A DNA stretch of 64,000 nt, from NCBI RefSeq assembly GCF_963583255.1, contig NC_084809.1, positions 5,131,501 through 5,195,500 on the forward strand, in the 5' to 3' direction. Every line of letters starts with the position of its first letter. Position 1 is the first letter of the stretch. This DNA comes from Pyrus communis (taxonomy: Eukaryota; Streptophyta; Magnoliopsida; Rosales; Rosaceae). Shown here in pieces: positions 1 through 10,800 of the stretch. The translations under genes were made by a program, and so were the position numbers. The notes beneath the pieces are model-generated. The model worked only from the letters and a program-made list of their open reading frames with translations, searched no databases and was not told the DNA's origin.

Positions 1-2795
1 AATGCATATGACTACCATCATACTTAACTTCCATGCCCAAAAAGTAATTTAAGGAACCCAAATCTTTCATGGAAAACAAAGTTCCCAGTTTCTTAATTAG
101 GCGAGACATTTCATAAGAATTATTACCTGTGATCAAGATGTCATCGACATATATAAGAAGGATCAGGTATACCCCTTGCTGGTTAAACGTGAACAAGCTG
201 TAGTCACACGTGGATTCTTGGAAACCCAATTGAAGCAAGAACTCTGAGAACCTTTGGAACCAAGCCCTCGGTGCTTGCTTTAGACCGTAAATGCCTCGCT
301 GCAACTTACAAACATGATTAGGATATTGCTTGTCAATGAAACCTGACGGTTGACGCATATATACCTCTTCATTAAGATACCCGTGCAGAAATGCGTTATG
401 TACATCTAATTGTCGAACATGCCATCTCTTGGATACAACAAGACTAAGAACAAGGCGGATTGTACTGTGCTTGACCACATGACTGAAAGTCTCTATGTTA
501 TCCACCTCAGGCTTCTGATGGAAACCATTGGCTATAAGACAGGCTTAATGTCTCTCAATGGAACCGTCGGCACGTCTCTTAATCTTGAACACCCACTTGT
601 TAGGAAGAAGGTTCATTTTAGGATTAAGGCACCAAACTCCAAGTTCCACACCGTTGCAAAGCATTAAACTCCTGCATCATAGCATTCCTCCACTCTTGAT
701 GCTTTACCGCCTGACTGAAACATGTCGGTTCCACAACAATATTGTTAATAGAAACATTCATGGCATATTTATGGTTTGGTTTTTGGATTCCAGCACATGA
801 TCTAGTTGTCATGGGATGCTGTGACAACGAAGCCAGGTTCGGTGCAACAACAGGTGAAGGTTGAATTGGCAATGGTTCAATGTTGACCACCTCTTGCTCA
901 TTTGATTGTGGGCTAGGATTAGTAGGGTGTGGTGGAGTCACAGGTTCATTGGAACTTGGAATAGGTATTTGGGTAGTGGGATTTTGGATTGAGGGGTGTG
1001 GTAGAGTCACAGGTTCATTGGAACTTGGAATAGGTATTTGTGGGGTGGGATTTTGGATTGAGGGCATCGTGTTTTGAGTAGTAGGGACATGATTAATATT
1101 TGTGGCTACAATGGTGGATGAGAGATCATGGGACTCTATAGGCATCGGGGAGACTGGAGAGTGCTGAAATTATGGGAATCGTAAACAACAAATTAGGAGA
1201 TTGAGCTTTTTGATTGACGTTTTCCTGGGAAGATGTGAGATCCTGACAAGTAAATTCGTCTCCTAGAAAAATCCAAGCATTTGTATCCTTGATGATTCAA
1301 GGAATAACCTAAGAAAACACATGATTTGGATTTTGGTTGAAGTTTGTTTTGTGAATAAGGCACTAACCAAGGAAAACATCTACAACCAAAAATTTTTAGC
1401 ATATGATAATTTGGTGTTCGTTTAAACCATTCTTCAAATGGTGATGTGTTTGACAAAACTCTTGTTGGCAACCTATTGATTAAATATGTGGCCATTGAAC
1501 AAGCATCGAACCAATACTTATTGGGCATGTGAGATTGAGAAAGCATAACAACACTGGTTTCAATAATATGACGATGTTTTCTTTCCGCAAGACCGTTTTG
1601 TTCAGCATGTTTAGGACAAGAAAATCTTTGAGAAATCCCATGGACAACAAGAAATTGTTGAAATGCATGGCTTTTGTATTCACCTCCTTCATCGCATTAA
1701 AGGGTTTTGATGGATAAATTCAACATGTTTTCGACCTTTGCCTTAAATTTGATAAAAATATCACACACTTCAGACTTGTGTTTCATTGGAAATATCCATG
1801 AGTATCGAATCATCCACAAAGAGCAAATAATAATGAAAACCTTCAATTGAAATGACCGGTGAACACCAAACATCAGAATGTAAGAGTTGCAATGGAAATT
1901 AAGAAACAGACTCCGACAAAGTGAAAGGTAACTTAGTACTCTTTCCTAAAGGACATGACAGACAGAAATCTACATTTGAAGTACCATGAACTGGTACTAA
2001 TTTATTTGAAAACCAAAAACTTAATATTGACGACGTTGGGTGGCCAAGTCGCAAGTGCCACTTATGAATTGACACTCGAGTCCCTACAAATGCTGAAATA
2101 GGATAATGAAATTGTCCACCGCCATTAGGAAATGGGTATAAGCCATTCTCACATCTCCCTCGAAAAAGCGTCTTTCGGGTCTTGAGGTCCTTCACAAGGA
2201 AAAAATTGGGAAAAATAAGTAACAATGGTTATCTAAGGTGAACTTATGGGCAGAGATGATATTAGTGGAAGCAGTGGGACAATGTAGGATATGGTTTAAA
2301 TCAAATGAGTAAGATTTAGTACGAATTTTACTTGAACCATAATGAGCAATAGAAATGCCAGTATCATTACCTACACCACCAATGTTCTCATTACCATTAT
2401 ACTCATTTACATTCACCAGATCTGTAGATCGGGAGTAATATGAGCATTGGCCCCTGTGTCAAAAAGCCATGATACATTCTGTTGTCTATTAAGAGTCATT
2501 GGTGAGGACGCCATGGCTGTCAAGCGTTTGGCTGGGATTCGACCTTCGATTACTGCATTCATTCGTTGGTAACAATCAAAGGCTAGATGCCCAGGCTTGC
2601 CACAAATTTGGCAAACTATCTTTTCACCGCCACAAGTATTTCTTTCACCAAAATTAGACCTTTCAACAATACCTGCAGTAAGTCGTGGATTGTTGTTGTT
2701 GCGAGGGTTGGAACCTAGTTGATTGAAAACAACACCATGGTTGGACGGAGAAACACCTCGTCCAGTGCCACAATAGCGTGCACCACCATGATAGC
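1..2795 (-). mobile_element. Ty1/copia retrotransposon fragment (copia-1), cut by the window edge
   Basis: Minus-strand copia polyprotein remains in canonical order. There is a gag zinc knuckle CQICGKPGHLAFDC (about 2,583-2,625) and an aspartic protease motif FDTGANAHIT (about 2,455-2,490). A GAG-pre-integrase region has WHLRLGHP and CLSCPLGK (about 1,960-2,070). Integrase C-terminal sequence (KYWFDACSMATYLINRLPT, FLGYS) lies at 1,193-1,546. A Pro/Ser-rich linker (about 790-1,145) leads into reverse transcriptase, starting at EFNALQRCGTWSLVP (about 624-670) and including YVDD near 133-155. Frames change several times, so the element is inactive. The gag N-terminus and 5' LTR are missing because it is fused to copia-2 near 2,795. 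The RNase H and 3' LTR would lie beyond base 1. Confidence 0.9.
926..1063 (-). repeat. 69-bp tandem duplication in the copia-1 integrase-RT linker
   Basis: Two adjacent 69-bp units (926-994 and 995-1,063) differ at a few bases. The length is a multiple of three, so it repeats 23 residues (SSNEPVTLPHPSIQNPTTQ type) in frame within the Pro/Ser-rich spacer between integrase and reverse transcriptase. It probably arose by replication slippage. Confidence 0.85.
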
Positions 2796-2800
2796 GTGCA
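2773..2800. other. Copia-2/copia-1 fusion junction with 10-bp microhomology
   Basis: Read on the minus strand, copia-2 RT/RNase H sequence (HDRGLVYTVSPLTITA) runs directly into gag linker sequence of copia-1 (RYHGGARYCGTGRG) just upstream of its zinc knuckle. The decamer atagcgtgca occurs at 2,773-2,782 and 2,791-2,800, at the join. No LTR lies between the two coding regions. This fits a recombination or template-switch junction, not nested insertion. Confidence 0.7.
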
Positions 2801-2883
2801 GTAATAGTGAGGGGACTAACAGTGTAGACAAGGCCACGATCATGCGTTGCTTTTAAGTATTGAATGATATGTTTGACAGCAGC

Positions 2884-5590
2884 CTAATGAGTGGTTGTCA
2901 GTGAATGCATATATTGGCAAACTTGATTAACCGCGAAAGCAATGTCAGGGTGTGTGAAGATGAGGTATTGAAGAGCACCAACAATACTTCTAAATTCTGT
3001 GACATCAGAGAGAGGTTCCCTTTCATGGAGACTGAGACGACGACCAGCAGGAGCAGGAATGGAAGTGGGCTTACAGTCGGTCATCTTGGTGCAACGGAAA
3101 AGATCCATAATGTATTTGGATTGAGAAAGATGCGCGGCAGTAGGTGTACGTGTGACTTCCATACCAAGAAAAAAAATTAAGTGGCCCAAGATCATTCATA
3201 GAGAATAGGCTTCCAAGTTGAGCAATGAAACGTGAAATTTGAGCAACATTATTCCCTATGATTAAAATGTCATCAACATAAATCAAAAGATAAATGATAG
3301 TGGCCCTATTGAAGAATGTAAATAGGGAGGAGTTAGCAGTGGAAGCAATGAATCCTAAGTCCTCCAAGTGATGAGAAAAACACTGAAACTACGCCCTGGG
3401 TGCTTGTTTAATGTCGTATAAAGAACGATAAAGCTTACAAACATGTGTAGGATATTGAGGATCTACAAAACCTGACAGTTGTCGTATAAACACTTCTTCA
3501 GCCAGTGTGCCATGGAGAAATGCATTTTGGACATCAAGTTGACGAATAGGCCAATTGAAGTGAAGAGCAATAGATAGGATGAGACGGATTGTTGCATGAG
3601 TCACAACAGGACTAAAAGTTTCCCTATAATTGAGACCTGTTGATGAAACCCATTGGTAACAAGACGTGCTTTGAATCGTTCAATGGAACCATTAGACTTA
3701 CGCTTGATTTGATACACCCATTTGTTGGGAAGGACATTGAAATGACGCTGATAGGGAACAAGAGTCCAGGTACCTGTGCGTTGGAGTGCATTAAACTCCT
3801 CTACCATTGCTTACCGCCATTTAGGATACTTGTTTGTGTGACTGAAACAGATAGGTTTAACCAAGTTATCAACATTAGTAGCAAGTAAAGCATACTTAGG
3901 ATTGGGTTGTCGAATCCCATCCTTAGCATGTGTGACCATAGAGTGAGAGGAAGTAGTTAGTGGTGGGTGCGGACTAGTTGAAGTTTGCCTTATATTCGAA
4001 CTTGGGAAAGAGTTGGTGTTTGTGGGACCTAACGTCGATGGGTCTAAGGTGGTGGTGATAAGATGTGATGAAAGGGTAAGAAGAGGATGTGCCTGAGGAC
4101 TGGCGGAGCAGGGTAAGGAAGTGGCAATATGAGTGGAAGCAGTGGGAGTGAGTGGATTGATAGGATAATGGAGCCCTATTTCTATCATGTTAGTAGGTGT
4201 GTCAAAGGAAGGAGACGGGACAGTAGGAATGGATTCTTTGTATGGAAAAGAATTTTCATCAAAAACAACATGGCGAGAAAAGAAAATGCCACCTGTGGAT
4301 GGATCTAGACAACGATAGCCTTGTTGATTCAATGAATACCCGAGGAATATGCATTTTTTGGAACGAAATTGCAACTTGTTATTGTTATAGGGACGTAAGT
4401 ATGGAAAACATGCATAACCAAATACTTTAAGAAAATCATATTGTGGAGTTTTGGAAAATAATTTGTGATAAGGAGAATCATGTTGTAAAACTTTTGTTGG
4501 CAACCGATTTATAAGGTAATTAGCCATATGAAAGGCTTCAACCCAAAAAGATGCAGGCAAAAATGCAAGGGCAAGAAGGGTAAGGCCAGTTTCAAACAAA
4601 TGATGGTGTTTCCTTTCGGCTAACCAGTTTTGTTCCGGATGATGTGGACAAGTGAAACGATGATGTATGCTATGAGTAGCCAAATTTTTTTTTTAAATTT
4701 GTGTTAATATATTCTCCATCTCCATCCATTTGAAATGATTTGATCGTGGTATTGAACATGTTTTCCACTAATTTTTTTAAAGTAACAAATGTTGCACTGA
4801 CGTCAAATTTTAATTTTAAAGGATAAAGCCATGAATAGCGAGAGAAATCATCGATAAAAATAACATAATATTTGAATCCATTAATAGAATGGGACGGGGA
4901 CGTCCATACATCGGAGTGTATCAATTCTAAAGGAAATGACGACAAAGAAGTAGATAATGAAAATGGTAATTTATGACTCTTGCCCAATGGACACAAGTGA
5001 CACACGTCACTGGTGACTTTACCAGAAATGGGCAATTTATTCCTAGCTACAAGAAATTTAAAAATTGAAGTTGATGGATGTCCTAAACTAGAATGCCAAA
5101 TACCATCTGACACGAGAATGCCAAATATTATCCGACACACGAGCACCGATGCATGCAAAAACGCCATTATTGTTTGAGATGGAAAGACTAGAAAAAGGAT
5201 AGAATCCATTCCTACTCTGGCCGTGCAAAAGGATCTTCCCCGTTTGCATGTCCTGAACATGATAAGAGGTAGAAGACAAAGTTAGAGAACACTTATTATC
5301 TGTGGTAAAGCGATTGATGGAGATGACATTAGTTGTGGCATTAGGGCAATATAGGGTGTTTGATAATTTAAAAGTTTGAGTAGGTGTTCGAATATAAGAA
5401 TGTCCAACTTTTGAAATATGCAAACCTGTGCCACCAACTACTCCGTTCACATGATCAGTTCCATGATAGTCACGGGCAGCAGGGACTTGAGCTAAGTCGT
5501 TGGTGATGTGGGCGTTAGCGCCAGAATCAAAGAGCCAGTTCTGAACAACAGGGGCACTGCCGGTGCCTGAGGATGGAGCAACTACAGCAA
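2884..5590 (-). pseudogene. copia-2 pol region: protease, integrase, reverse transcriptase
   Basis: Protease motif FDSGANAHIT lies near 5,500-5,540. GAG-pre-integrase and integrase follow (WHSSLGHPS, CHLCPLGK, HSDVWTSP, FIDDFSRYSW, FQMDGDGEY; 4,670-5,260). After a frame break at about 4,680 the core continues with AERKHHHLFETGLTLL and ANYLINRLPT (3,811-4,683). Reverse transcriptase is split over three frames: EFNALQRTGTWTLVP (3,601-3,807), RQLDVQNAFLHGTL (3,389-3,604) and LLIYVDDILIIGNN (about 3,240-3,290). A TAG replaces the usual Trp codon at about 2,890. All catalytic regions are recognisable, but no continuous polyprotein exists. Confidence 0.88.
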
Positions 5591-6064
5591 AGGCTTGAAG
5601 ACGAGAGCCAGGAACACGTCCATCGTAGGCTATATTCAGATGGTTGAAACAATCAATGGCAGCGTGACCGTGACTGATGGGTGAACTGCATCAACGACGA
5701 TGAAAAATTTGGCATTGAACTCTCCCAGGATAATAAAAACCATTACCTCCAAGACCACTATTGGAAGGTGCAGCACCAAGGACTCCATCTTGTTGGAGCA
5801 ATGTGGAGGACCTGATGGATGAGCAGAACTTGATCCTCTATGTTTATAGTAATTCCCAGTGTGGAAATTACGACCACCAGAAGAAGATCCACGTCCACCA
5901 CGATAGGAAGATCCACGGCCCTGGAAACCACCATCGGAGCGTCCTCCACACTGAGCAGCAAGAACAGTCGGTGCAGCTTAAGAAGGACGAATGGAGTGAC
6001 CTTTTTGGCGTCGCTTGGCGCTGAGAAGAAGAGCCTCTAATGCAGCATAGGAAATGGCTTTCTC

Positions 6065-6658
6065 TCAAGCCTGTGCAGATGCCACAGTACTCTCATAAGC
6101 TCGGCCAACATTGTTAAGAACGATTACCACCAAGTCCTCGTCAGAGATAAGAGAACCGGAGAGAGAGAGAGAGAGAAAGAGAGTATCGGCAATGAAATTG
6201 ACACGATCCAAAAAATCAACAATAGACAAGTCACCACGATTGGTGTTTATTAACTCATTTCGGAGCTGAAGAAGACAGCCGGTAGACGGGGAAACATATC
6301 TTTCCCGAAGAGAGGTCCAGGTAGAGTGGGAGCTCGTTTTACTAATGAGAGTGGCAAGAACAGTACGATGAACATAACTATTTAACCAAGACATCACCAT
6401 GGCGTCTTGTTGGATCCAGGCCTCGTAGGTCGGATTAACTTCAGTAGTAGTGTTGCTGCCAGTGTCTTTGAGGAAGGCAGGAAGGCAAACACTGGTTTCA
6501 TCGACAAAAGGAACCAAGTTCCAGCTGCGAAGAAGAGGCAACATATGTGCGTGCCATAAAGGATAGTTGGTACAATCCAACTTGATAGTGAGGAAATTGG
6601 AAACATTAGGAAGGACTAGGGAAGAGATGGGTGAAGAGGATTCAGTTTCAGAGGCCAT
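6065..6658 (-). pseudogene. copia-2 gag N-terminal region
   Basis: An open frame of 197 codons begins with MASETESSSPISSLVLPNVS at 6,658 and includes the copia gag (UBN2/retrotran_gag) landmark CTNYPLWHAHMLPLL. It also has WIQQDAMVMSWLNSYVH, TSSHSTWTSLRERY and LLQLRNELINTNRGDLSIVDF, typical of plant copia gag. It stops at 6,065, just before the expected Arg/Gly-rich linker, which continues in other frames (RGSSYRGGRGSSSGGRN near 5,860-5,930). The gag is therefore frameshifted before its zinc knuckle. The knuckle itself, near 5,655-5,715, has lost its first half (HGHAAIDCFN remains). Confidence 0.85.
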
Positions 6659-6704
6659 TGGGAAAAAAAAAAAAAAAACAGTGTTTTGAAGTTGTCGTTA
6701 GACT

Positions 6705-6720
6705 GGGCTCAATGATACCA
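6705..6720 (-). other. copia-2 primer-binding site (initiator tRNA-Met type)
   Basis: The minus strand reads TGGTATCATTGAGCCC, close to the copia PBS TGGTATCAGAGC that pairs with initiator tRNA-Met. It lies about 50 bp upstream of the gag start, where a PBS is expected. It sets the inner end of the 5' LTR at about 6,721. Confidence 0.75.
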
Positions 6721-7030
6721 TAAAAGATATCAACTTGAAAAGTAAGAATTTTTGAATTCAATGCAGTTTGTAGGCTCAACTCAGTTAACTATGAGTGGCG
6801 CCAATGTATTGCGTTTATAGGGATTACAAGGTATTCAGTTACAGGGAGATTTATCTCCAATATCAAAACATTTACAGCATAAATATATTTGATAATTACC
6901 ATGATCAAAAACTGTGCAACAGACTTGATAGAGAAGAGGTTGATACTTATCCAAACTTTACTTGCAGGTTTGAGAAGAGGTTGATGCTTATCCAAACTCT
7001 ACTTACAGGTTTGAATGTTGTACGCTGAAA
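6721..7030 (-). mobile_element. Probable copia-2 5' LTR (outer end not defined)
   Basis: Non-coding sequence directly upstream of the PBS on the minus strand, the expected place for the 5' LTR. No second LTR copy is present in the window to confirm the boundary, so the outer limit (about 7,030, where the G-rich block starts) is a guess. Confidence 0.45.
6931..7012. repeat. 41-bp tandem duplication within the LTR-like region
   Basis: Two directly adjacent 41-bp units, 6,931-6,971 and 6,972-7,012, start with gagaagaggttgat and end with caggttt. They differ at three positions. Short direct repeats like this are common in the U3 part of copia LTRs, but no function can be read here. Confidence 0.85.
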
Positions 7031-7080
7031 ATGGTGTTGTGGTTATCAGGTTTGGCTGACTGGATTGCTGATGTGGATTG

Positions 7081-7345
7081 GATTGCTGACATGGTTTATC
7101 ATTAGGGGTTTTGGGGTTGTGGGTTTGAGGTTTGGGCTTTAGGGGTTTTTGGGCTTTTGGGTTTAGGGTTGGGCCGGGTCTATGCTGAGTTGGGGCCGGG
7201 CCAGTTTCGGTTGGGTTGGTGGGCCGGACCAAGTTCGGTCGGGTTGGTGGGTCGGGCCAGGTTCGATCGGATCAGTGGGCTGGGTCAAGTTTGGTCGGGT
7301 TAGGTGAGCCAGCCCGAGTTCTGTCAAGTCGGGTGAGCCAGGCTG
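7081..7345. repeat. G-rich low-complexity block with ~30-bp repeats
   Basis: The plus strand is G/T-rich with runs such as ggggttttggggttgtggg. From about 7,204 it becomes a degenerate ~29-30-bp tandem repeat built on gggttggtgggccgg and ccaggttcg. Open frames here are Pro-rich low-complexity shadows. Scattered tttaggg words are too irregular to be a telomeric array. Confidence 0.7.
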
Positions 7346-7815
7346 GATTCTATAAAAATAGTCAAAGACGGTTGAACTGATTCTGCAAAATGGTCGAAGA
7401 CGAGTTGAACTGATTATGCAAAAATAGTTGAGGATGGGTTGAACTGATTCTGCAAAACTGGTCAATGACTAATTGAACTGATTCTGTAAAAATGGTCGAA
7501 GACGGGTTGAACTAATTCTGCAAAAATAGTCGATGACGGGTTGAATTGATTCTGCTAAAATGGTCGAGAACTGATTCTGCAAAGATGGCCGATGACTAAT
7601 TCTGAAAAAATGATCAAAGACAGGTTGAATTGATTCTGCAAAAATAGTCGATGACGGGTTGAACTGATTCTGCAAAACTAATCGAGAACGGGTTGAACTG
7701 ATTCTGCAAAAATGGTCGAGGACGAGTTGAACTGATTCTAGTAATAAATGGTAGTAATTGAGTATACATATTGTTTCAAAACTGATTTTGCAAAAATAGT
7801 CGAGGATGGGTTGAG
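7345..7815. repeat. ~34-bp minisatellite, about a dozen degenerate units
   Basis: The core ttgaactgattctgcaaaaa followed by tggtcgaagacgg recurs about every 34 bp, with substitutions and a few shortened units. The array is continuous from about 7,345 to 7,740. One more partial unit occurs at about 7,775-7,815 after a short non-repeat insertion. Confidence 0.85.
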
Positions 7816-8233
7816 CTCATGGCACATATTAATTTTGTTGGTGTTGTGAGAGTTGAGTTCTATTAACAATCATAGAGTCTTAGGGGTGTGACTGATATTC
7901 AAAACATTGTTTCCATGTTTTTAGGCTGAGCTTTAGTTGTTTTTATATTTTTGTCTCTCCTTGACATGTTTAAAAACTAGTAGAATTTTTTGAAATATGA
8001 TAAAAGTTTTTGTCTCTATATATAAAAATCTCTAAAAATAAATAAATAAAGAGGCAAAGCTCAGCATAACAACAAGATTCAACAACGTCTTTTTATTTAT
8101 TTATTTTTCAACAAAATTGAAAAACTTTAAAGAAAAAGTGAAATCTGGAAAGAACACTGATGCTTGCTTGTGCTCTATTTATTCGTGCATTTATTTTTCT
8201 TGAACTCGAACTCTCCCTCTTCAGGCTCCCAAC

Positions 8234-8715
8234 TTATTTTGCTGTTCCAGCAATACAAAGCCATTGACCGACAAAGATGGTGTTGCAGTTGACGTTAGGG
8301 TTGATTGCAAAGAAGTGAGCACTCAGCTTGAACTTGTTCATGATTCCATTGCAAGTATCCCCAGCGTCTACCCCATAAACTTTTTGGCATCTTGCAGTTG
8401 CTTTCACACCCCCAAACCCAACTACACCATCAAATATTCATAAAACAGGAATCAAACACAAAATGCTACATATAAATATCCCTTATAATCCCACAAAAAA
8501 AACTGTCGTTAGCATTCTTAAAAAGTCAATCTGCATTTTCCCCGAGTGTGCAATGCATGATGACTTGCTAGAGTCCCAATAGCAGCTCCTTAAAAAAAAC
8601 AAAGATACGTAATTATCATCTATAATTCGATAACTAAAATTCTAATACCATAAAACTTACCGCTGCCTATTTGGCTGCCCTCAGCAAAGGAGATGATGAG
8701 AAAAAACAAGTGTGT
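8234..8715 (-). pseudogene. B1: LysM-domain gene relic lacking a start codon
   Basis: Exon 2 (8,234-8,421) encodes a LysM domain (CQKVYGVDAGDTCNGIMNKF, then FFAINPNVNC, then GQWLCIAG) ending in TAA. An intron with GTAAG at 8,660 and TAG at 8,422 (239 bp) joins it in frame to an exon-1 remnant ending at 8,661. That remnant encodes only the end of a signal peptide (LFFLIISFAEGSQIGS). Upstream, the same frame reaches TAA at 8,716-8,718 with no ATG. The first ATG in the inferred transcript is out of frame in exon 2. Compared with gene A, about 100 bp holding the 5' UTR, ATG and most of the signal peptide is missing. The TATA box (8,755-8,762) remains, so it may still be transcribed. Confidence 0.8.
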
Positions 8716-10255
8716 TTAGTGTGATGGGTGATGCTTTGATGAGAGTGTAAAGCTATATTTATAGGTAGAGATGGTATGCCTATTTAGAAACCGGCTTGGC
8801 TAACGTCCATGTTCTAGTGTGTTTGCTTTGGTTTCCCAAAGTAATTATATTTTTGTTTAAGCAATTTTGTGTTGTGTTTTGGGAATATCACGCATTGGGC
8901 AAGCTTAGCTGTCTCTGTATTATTTGCTATGTCCTGCTCGCCCATTTGTCTCTCTTTCTTGTTGTTTCCTAACATGAAATACTGCAAAGGATTTCACTCA
9001 CATGACATACATCAAGTCAATTATGTCACTCGATCGACTTTGATTAGCTAGTTTGTAACTAAATTAGATTTAAGTTTATTTATGTGATGCTTGTTAAAAA
9101 TACAAGAATTTCACATTGAATAATTGATAAGTTTAAATATGACTTATATTGAACGGTTGAACTTCTAATTATGTCAACGACTTCTATGATAAAACCTTTG
9201 TACATGCCATGTTGTACAAGTGGTAAGATACATGATGGGAAAAGTATAGATTAGTTTGTGAGTTGTTGACCCATCTTACTGAAATCGTGACATAGTAGTA
9301 TCAAAGCGGGTTTGTGTGACTGTATCCAAATTAGATATTGCCCAGATTACCAGGTTTAATACCTTCTCTCGTTTCCTTGTTTACATGACCGATGTGTAGG
9401 ATCTTTTTCTTCTTCTTCTCCATAAAAAGTCTAAACATGCAAAACAAGTTGCAAAGGCGCACCAAAAGAAATGGGTCAGGAAAAAAAAATGAAAAAACAC
9501 ATATCATAAAGAAGGAAAAACTTGTAAACCAGGATGCACATTAATCTTGAAATTGAAAATCAGGCAAACCAAGAAAATTCGAATGTAATGAAGCACACAG
9601 TCACCAATGGATGGGAGTCACACCAACCTATTAATAGAAGAATTAACTAAACTTTCAATTTTGGGTTTGAATCCCAACAGATCTCACCAAAAAAACTTAA
9701 TTCCTATATCTTTTACAATGGGGCATTCTTCCGAATACCCTATAACCACAAGGACTATTAATTCGATTTGGACTTTACTTTTTAATTTGATTTTTTTTGT
9801 GACTTGCTCGGTATTTGAATAAATTTATATGAGCCGTAGTGTTGGAACACCTTCTATTGTTTTTGGGATAGTTTCGGTTTGGTAATGTAATTATAAACAG
9901 TTATCATATAGTCACATGATATGATCAAGTCAATTATGTCACTCGACTTTGATTAGCTAGTTTGTAACTACTAGAAAACAAAGAACACTACTAGAAAAGT
10001 TGAATTAATTTGCTGTGTTATATAAAACGGAATAAGTTGCTGCAGCCATATATAGCCCATGCAGCTAGGCGACATTGCATTAAACACTGAAGACTGATGA
10101 CAACGTCCATCAGTTTACAGGGTAAAGATAACTCATCAAGAAAATAACAATTACTAGAGAAGAAACGATGCCTTAGACGACATCAAAGCTCATCCTCTTT
10201 ATTCATACAATAATACATATATTTTCTGAACTGAGCATGAACTTGTTGCAGCTTA

Positions 10256-10682
10256 TCAGTTCACAATCCCTTCAATACAAAGCCACTGACCCACAAAAAA
10301 GTTGTCGCAGTTGAGATTAGGGTTGATCGAAAGAAAGAAGTCAGCACCCAATTGGAACTTTTGAATAACAGATTCACATGTATCACCCTCTTCGGCACCA
10401 TAAACCGAGTCGCAAGCCACATCCTTTTCTGCAAATTCAACTGGAACATTGCATTGCATTAATATAGAAACTTGAAACTTATTTTAATATTTATTTGAAA
10501 CTAAAAAGAATTAATTTAAACGCAATAAGTAATTAATGTATGTAGATGATGAAAATGAAATTAATGGAATAAATATTCTTACTGCCGAGCTTTCTACTCT
10601 CAGCAATGGAAATCATAAGAACTAGAGAGAGCACTAGAATCAAGTTAATAAGTGTTGCCATTTTGTTGCTAGACTTAGCCAT
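10256..10682 (-). CDS. A1: small secreted LysM-domain protein
   Basis: Two exons. Exon 1 (10,583-10,682) encodes a signal peptide with a hydrophobic core (MAKSSNKMATLINLILVLSL, then ISIAESRKLG) and ends at GTAAG. Exon 2 ends at TGA (10,256-10,258). Two in-frame acceptors exist: TTTCAAG before 10,470 (104 aa) and GTTCCAG before 10,440 (94 aa, intron 142 bp). Only A1 has the second. The mature part is one LysM (GDTCESVIQKFQ, INPNLNC, VGQWLC) with four conserved cysteines, probably two disulphides. LysM domains bind chitin or related N-acetylglucosamine polymers, and with no kinase or membrane segment an apoplastic protein is expected. The TATA box is at 10,793-10,800 and AATAAA lies about 55 nt past the stop. 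It differs from other copies by V, I and I changes. Confidence 0.85.
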
Positions 10683-10792
10683 CTCCACCTTCTTAATTTT
10701 TCCTTTTTGAACAATGAAATTCTAATTGCTTAGCTTTAGTAAGAAGCTAATCGTGTTGAGTGTGGGTGATGGTTTGAGGCAGTGCAGAGCCA

Positions 10793-10800
10793 TATTTATA
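10793..10800 (-). promoter_or_regulatory. TATA box of LysM gene A1
   Basis: TATAAATA on the minus strand, 111 bp upstream of the A1 start. The same octamer at nearly the same distance precedes all six A genes, which supports A1's start and strand. Confidence 0.75.

Larger units (their letters stand above)
2796..6720 (-). mobile_element. Ty1/copia retrotransposon (copia-2), 3' truncated and degenerate
   Basis: Minus-strand copia body running from a primer-binding-like site (6,705-6,720) through gag (6,065-6,658), protease, integrase and reverse transcriptase to the fusion at about 2,795. RNase H and the 3' LTR are absent. The order gag-PR-INT-RT is the Ty1/copia order. Several frameshifts and stops break the polyprotein, so it cannot move by itself. 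Copia-1 continues beyond it on the same strand, which gives two partial elements head to tail. Confidence 0.88.

Noticed and set aside
7081..7200. Telomere-like tttaggg words
   Set aside because: They are too few and irregular for an interstitial telomeric array.
7345..7815. CRISPR-like regular repeats
   Set aside because: Repeats are contiguous with no unique spacers, in a plant nuclear context; it is a minisatellite.
10261..10449. Second frame over the LysM exon (62 codons, also at 26,238 and 33,143)
   Set aside because: It is a +1 shadow of the conserved LysM frame and would only be used with an acceptor that loses the LysM domain.
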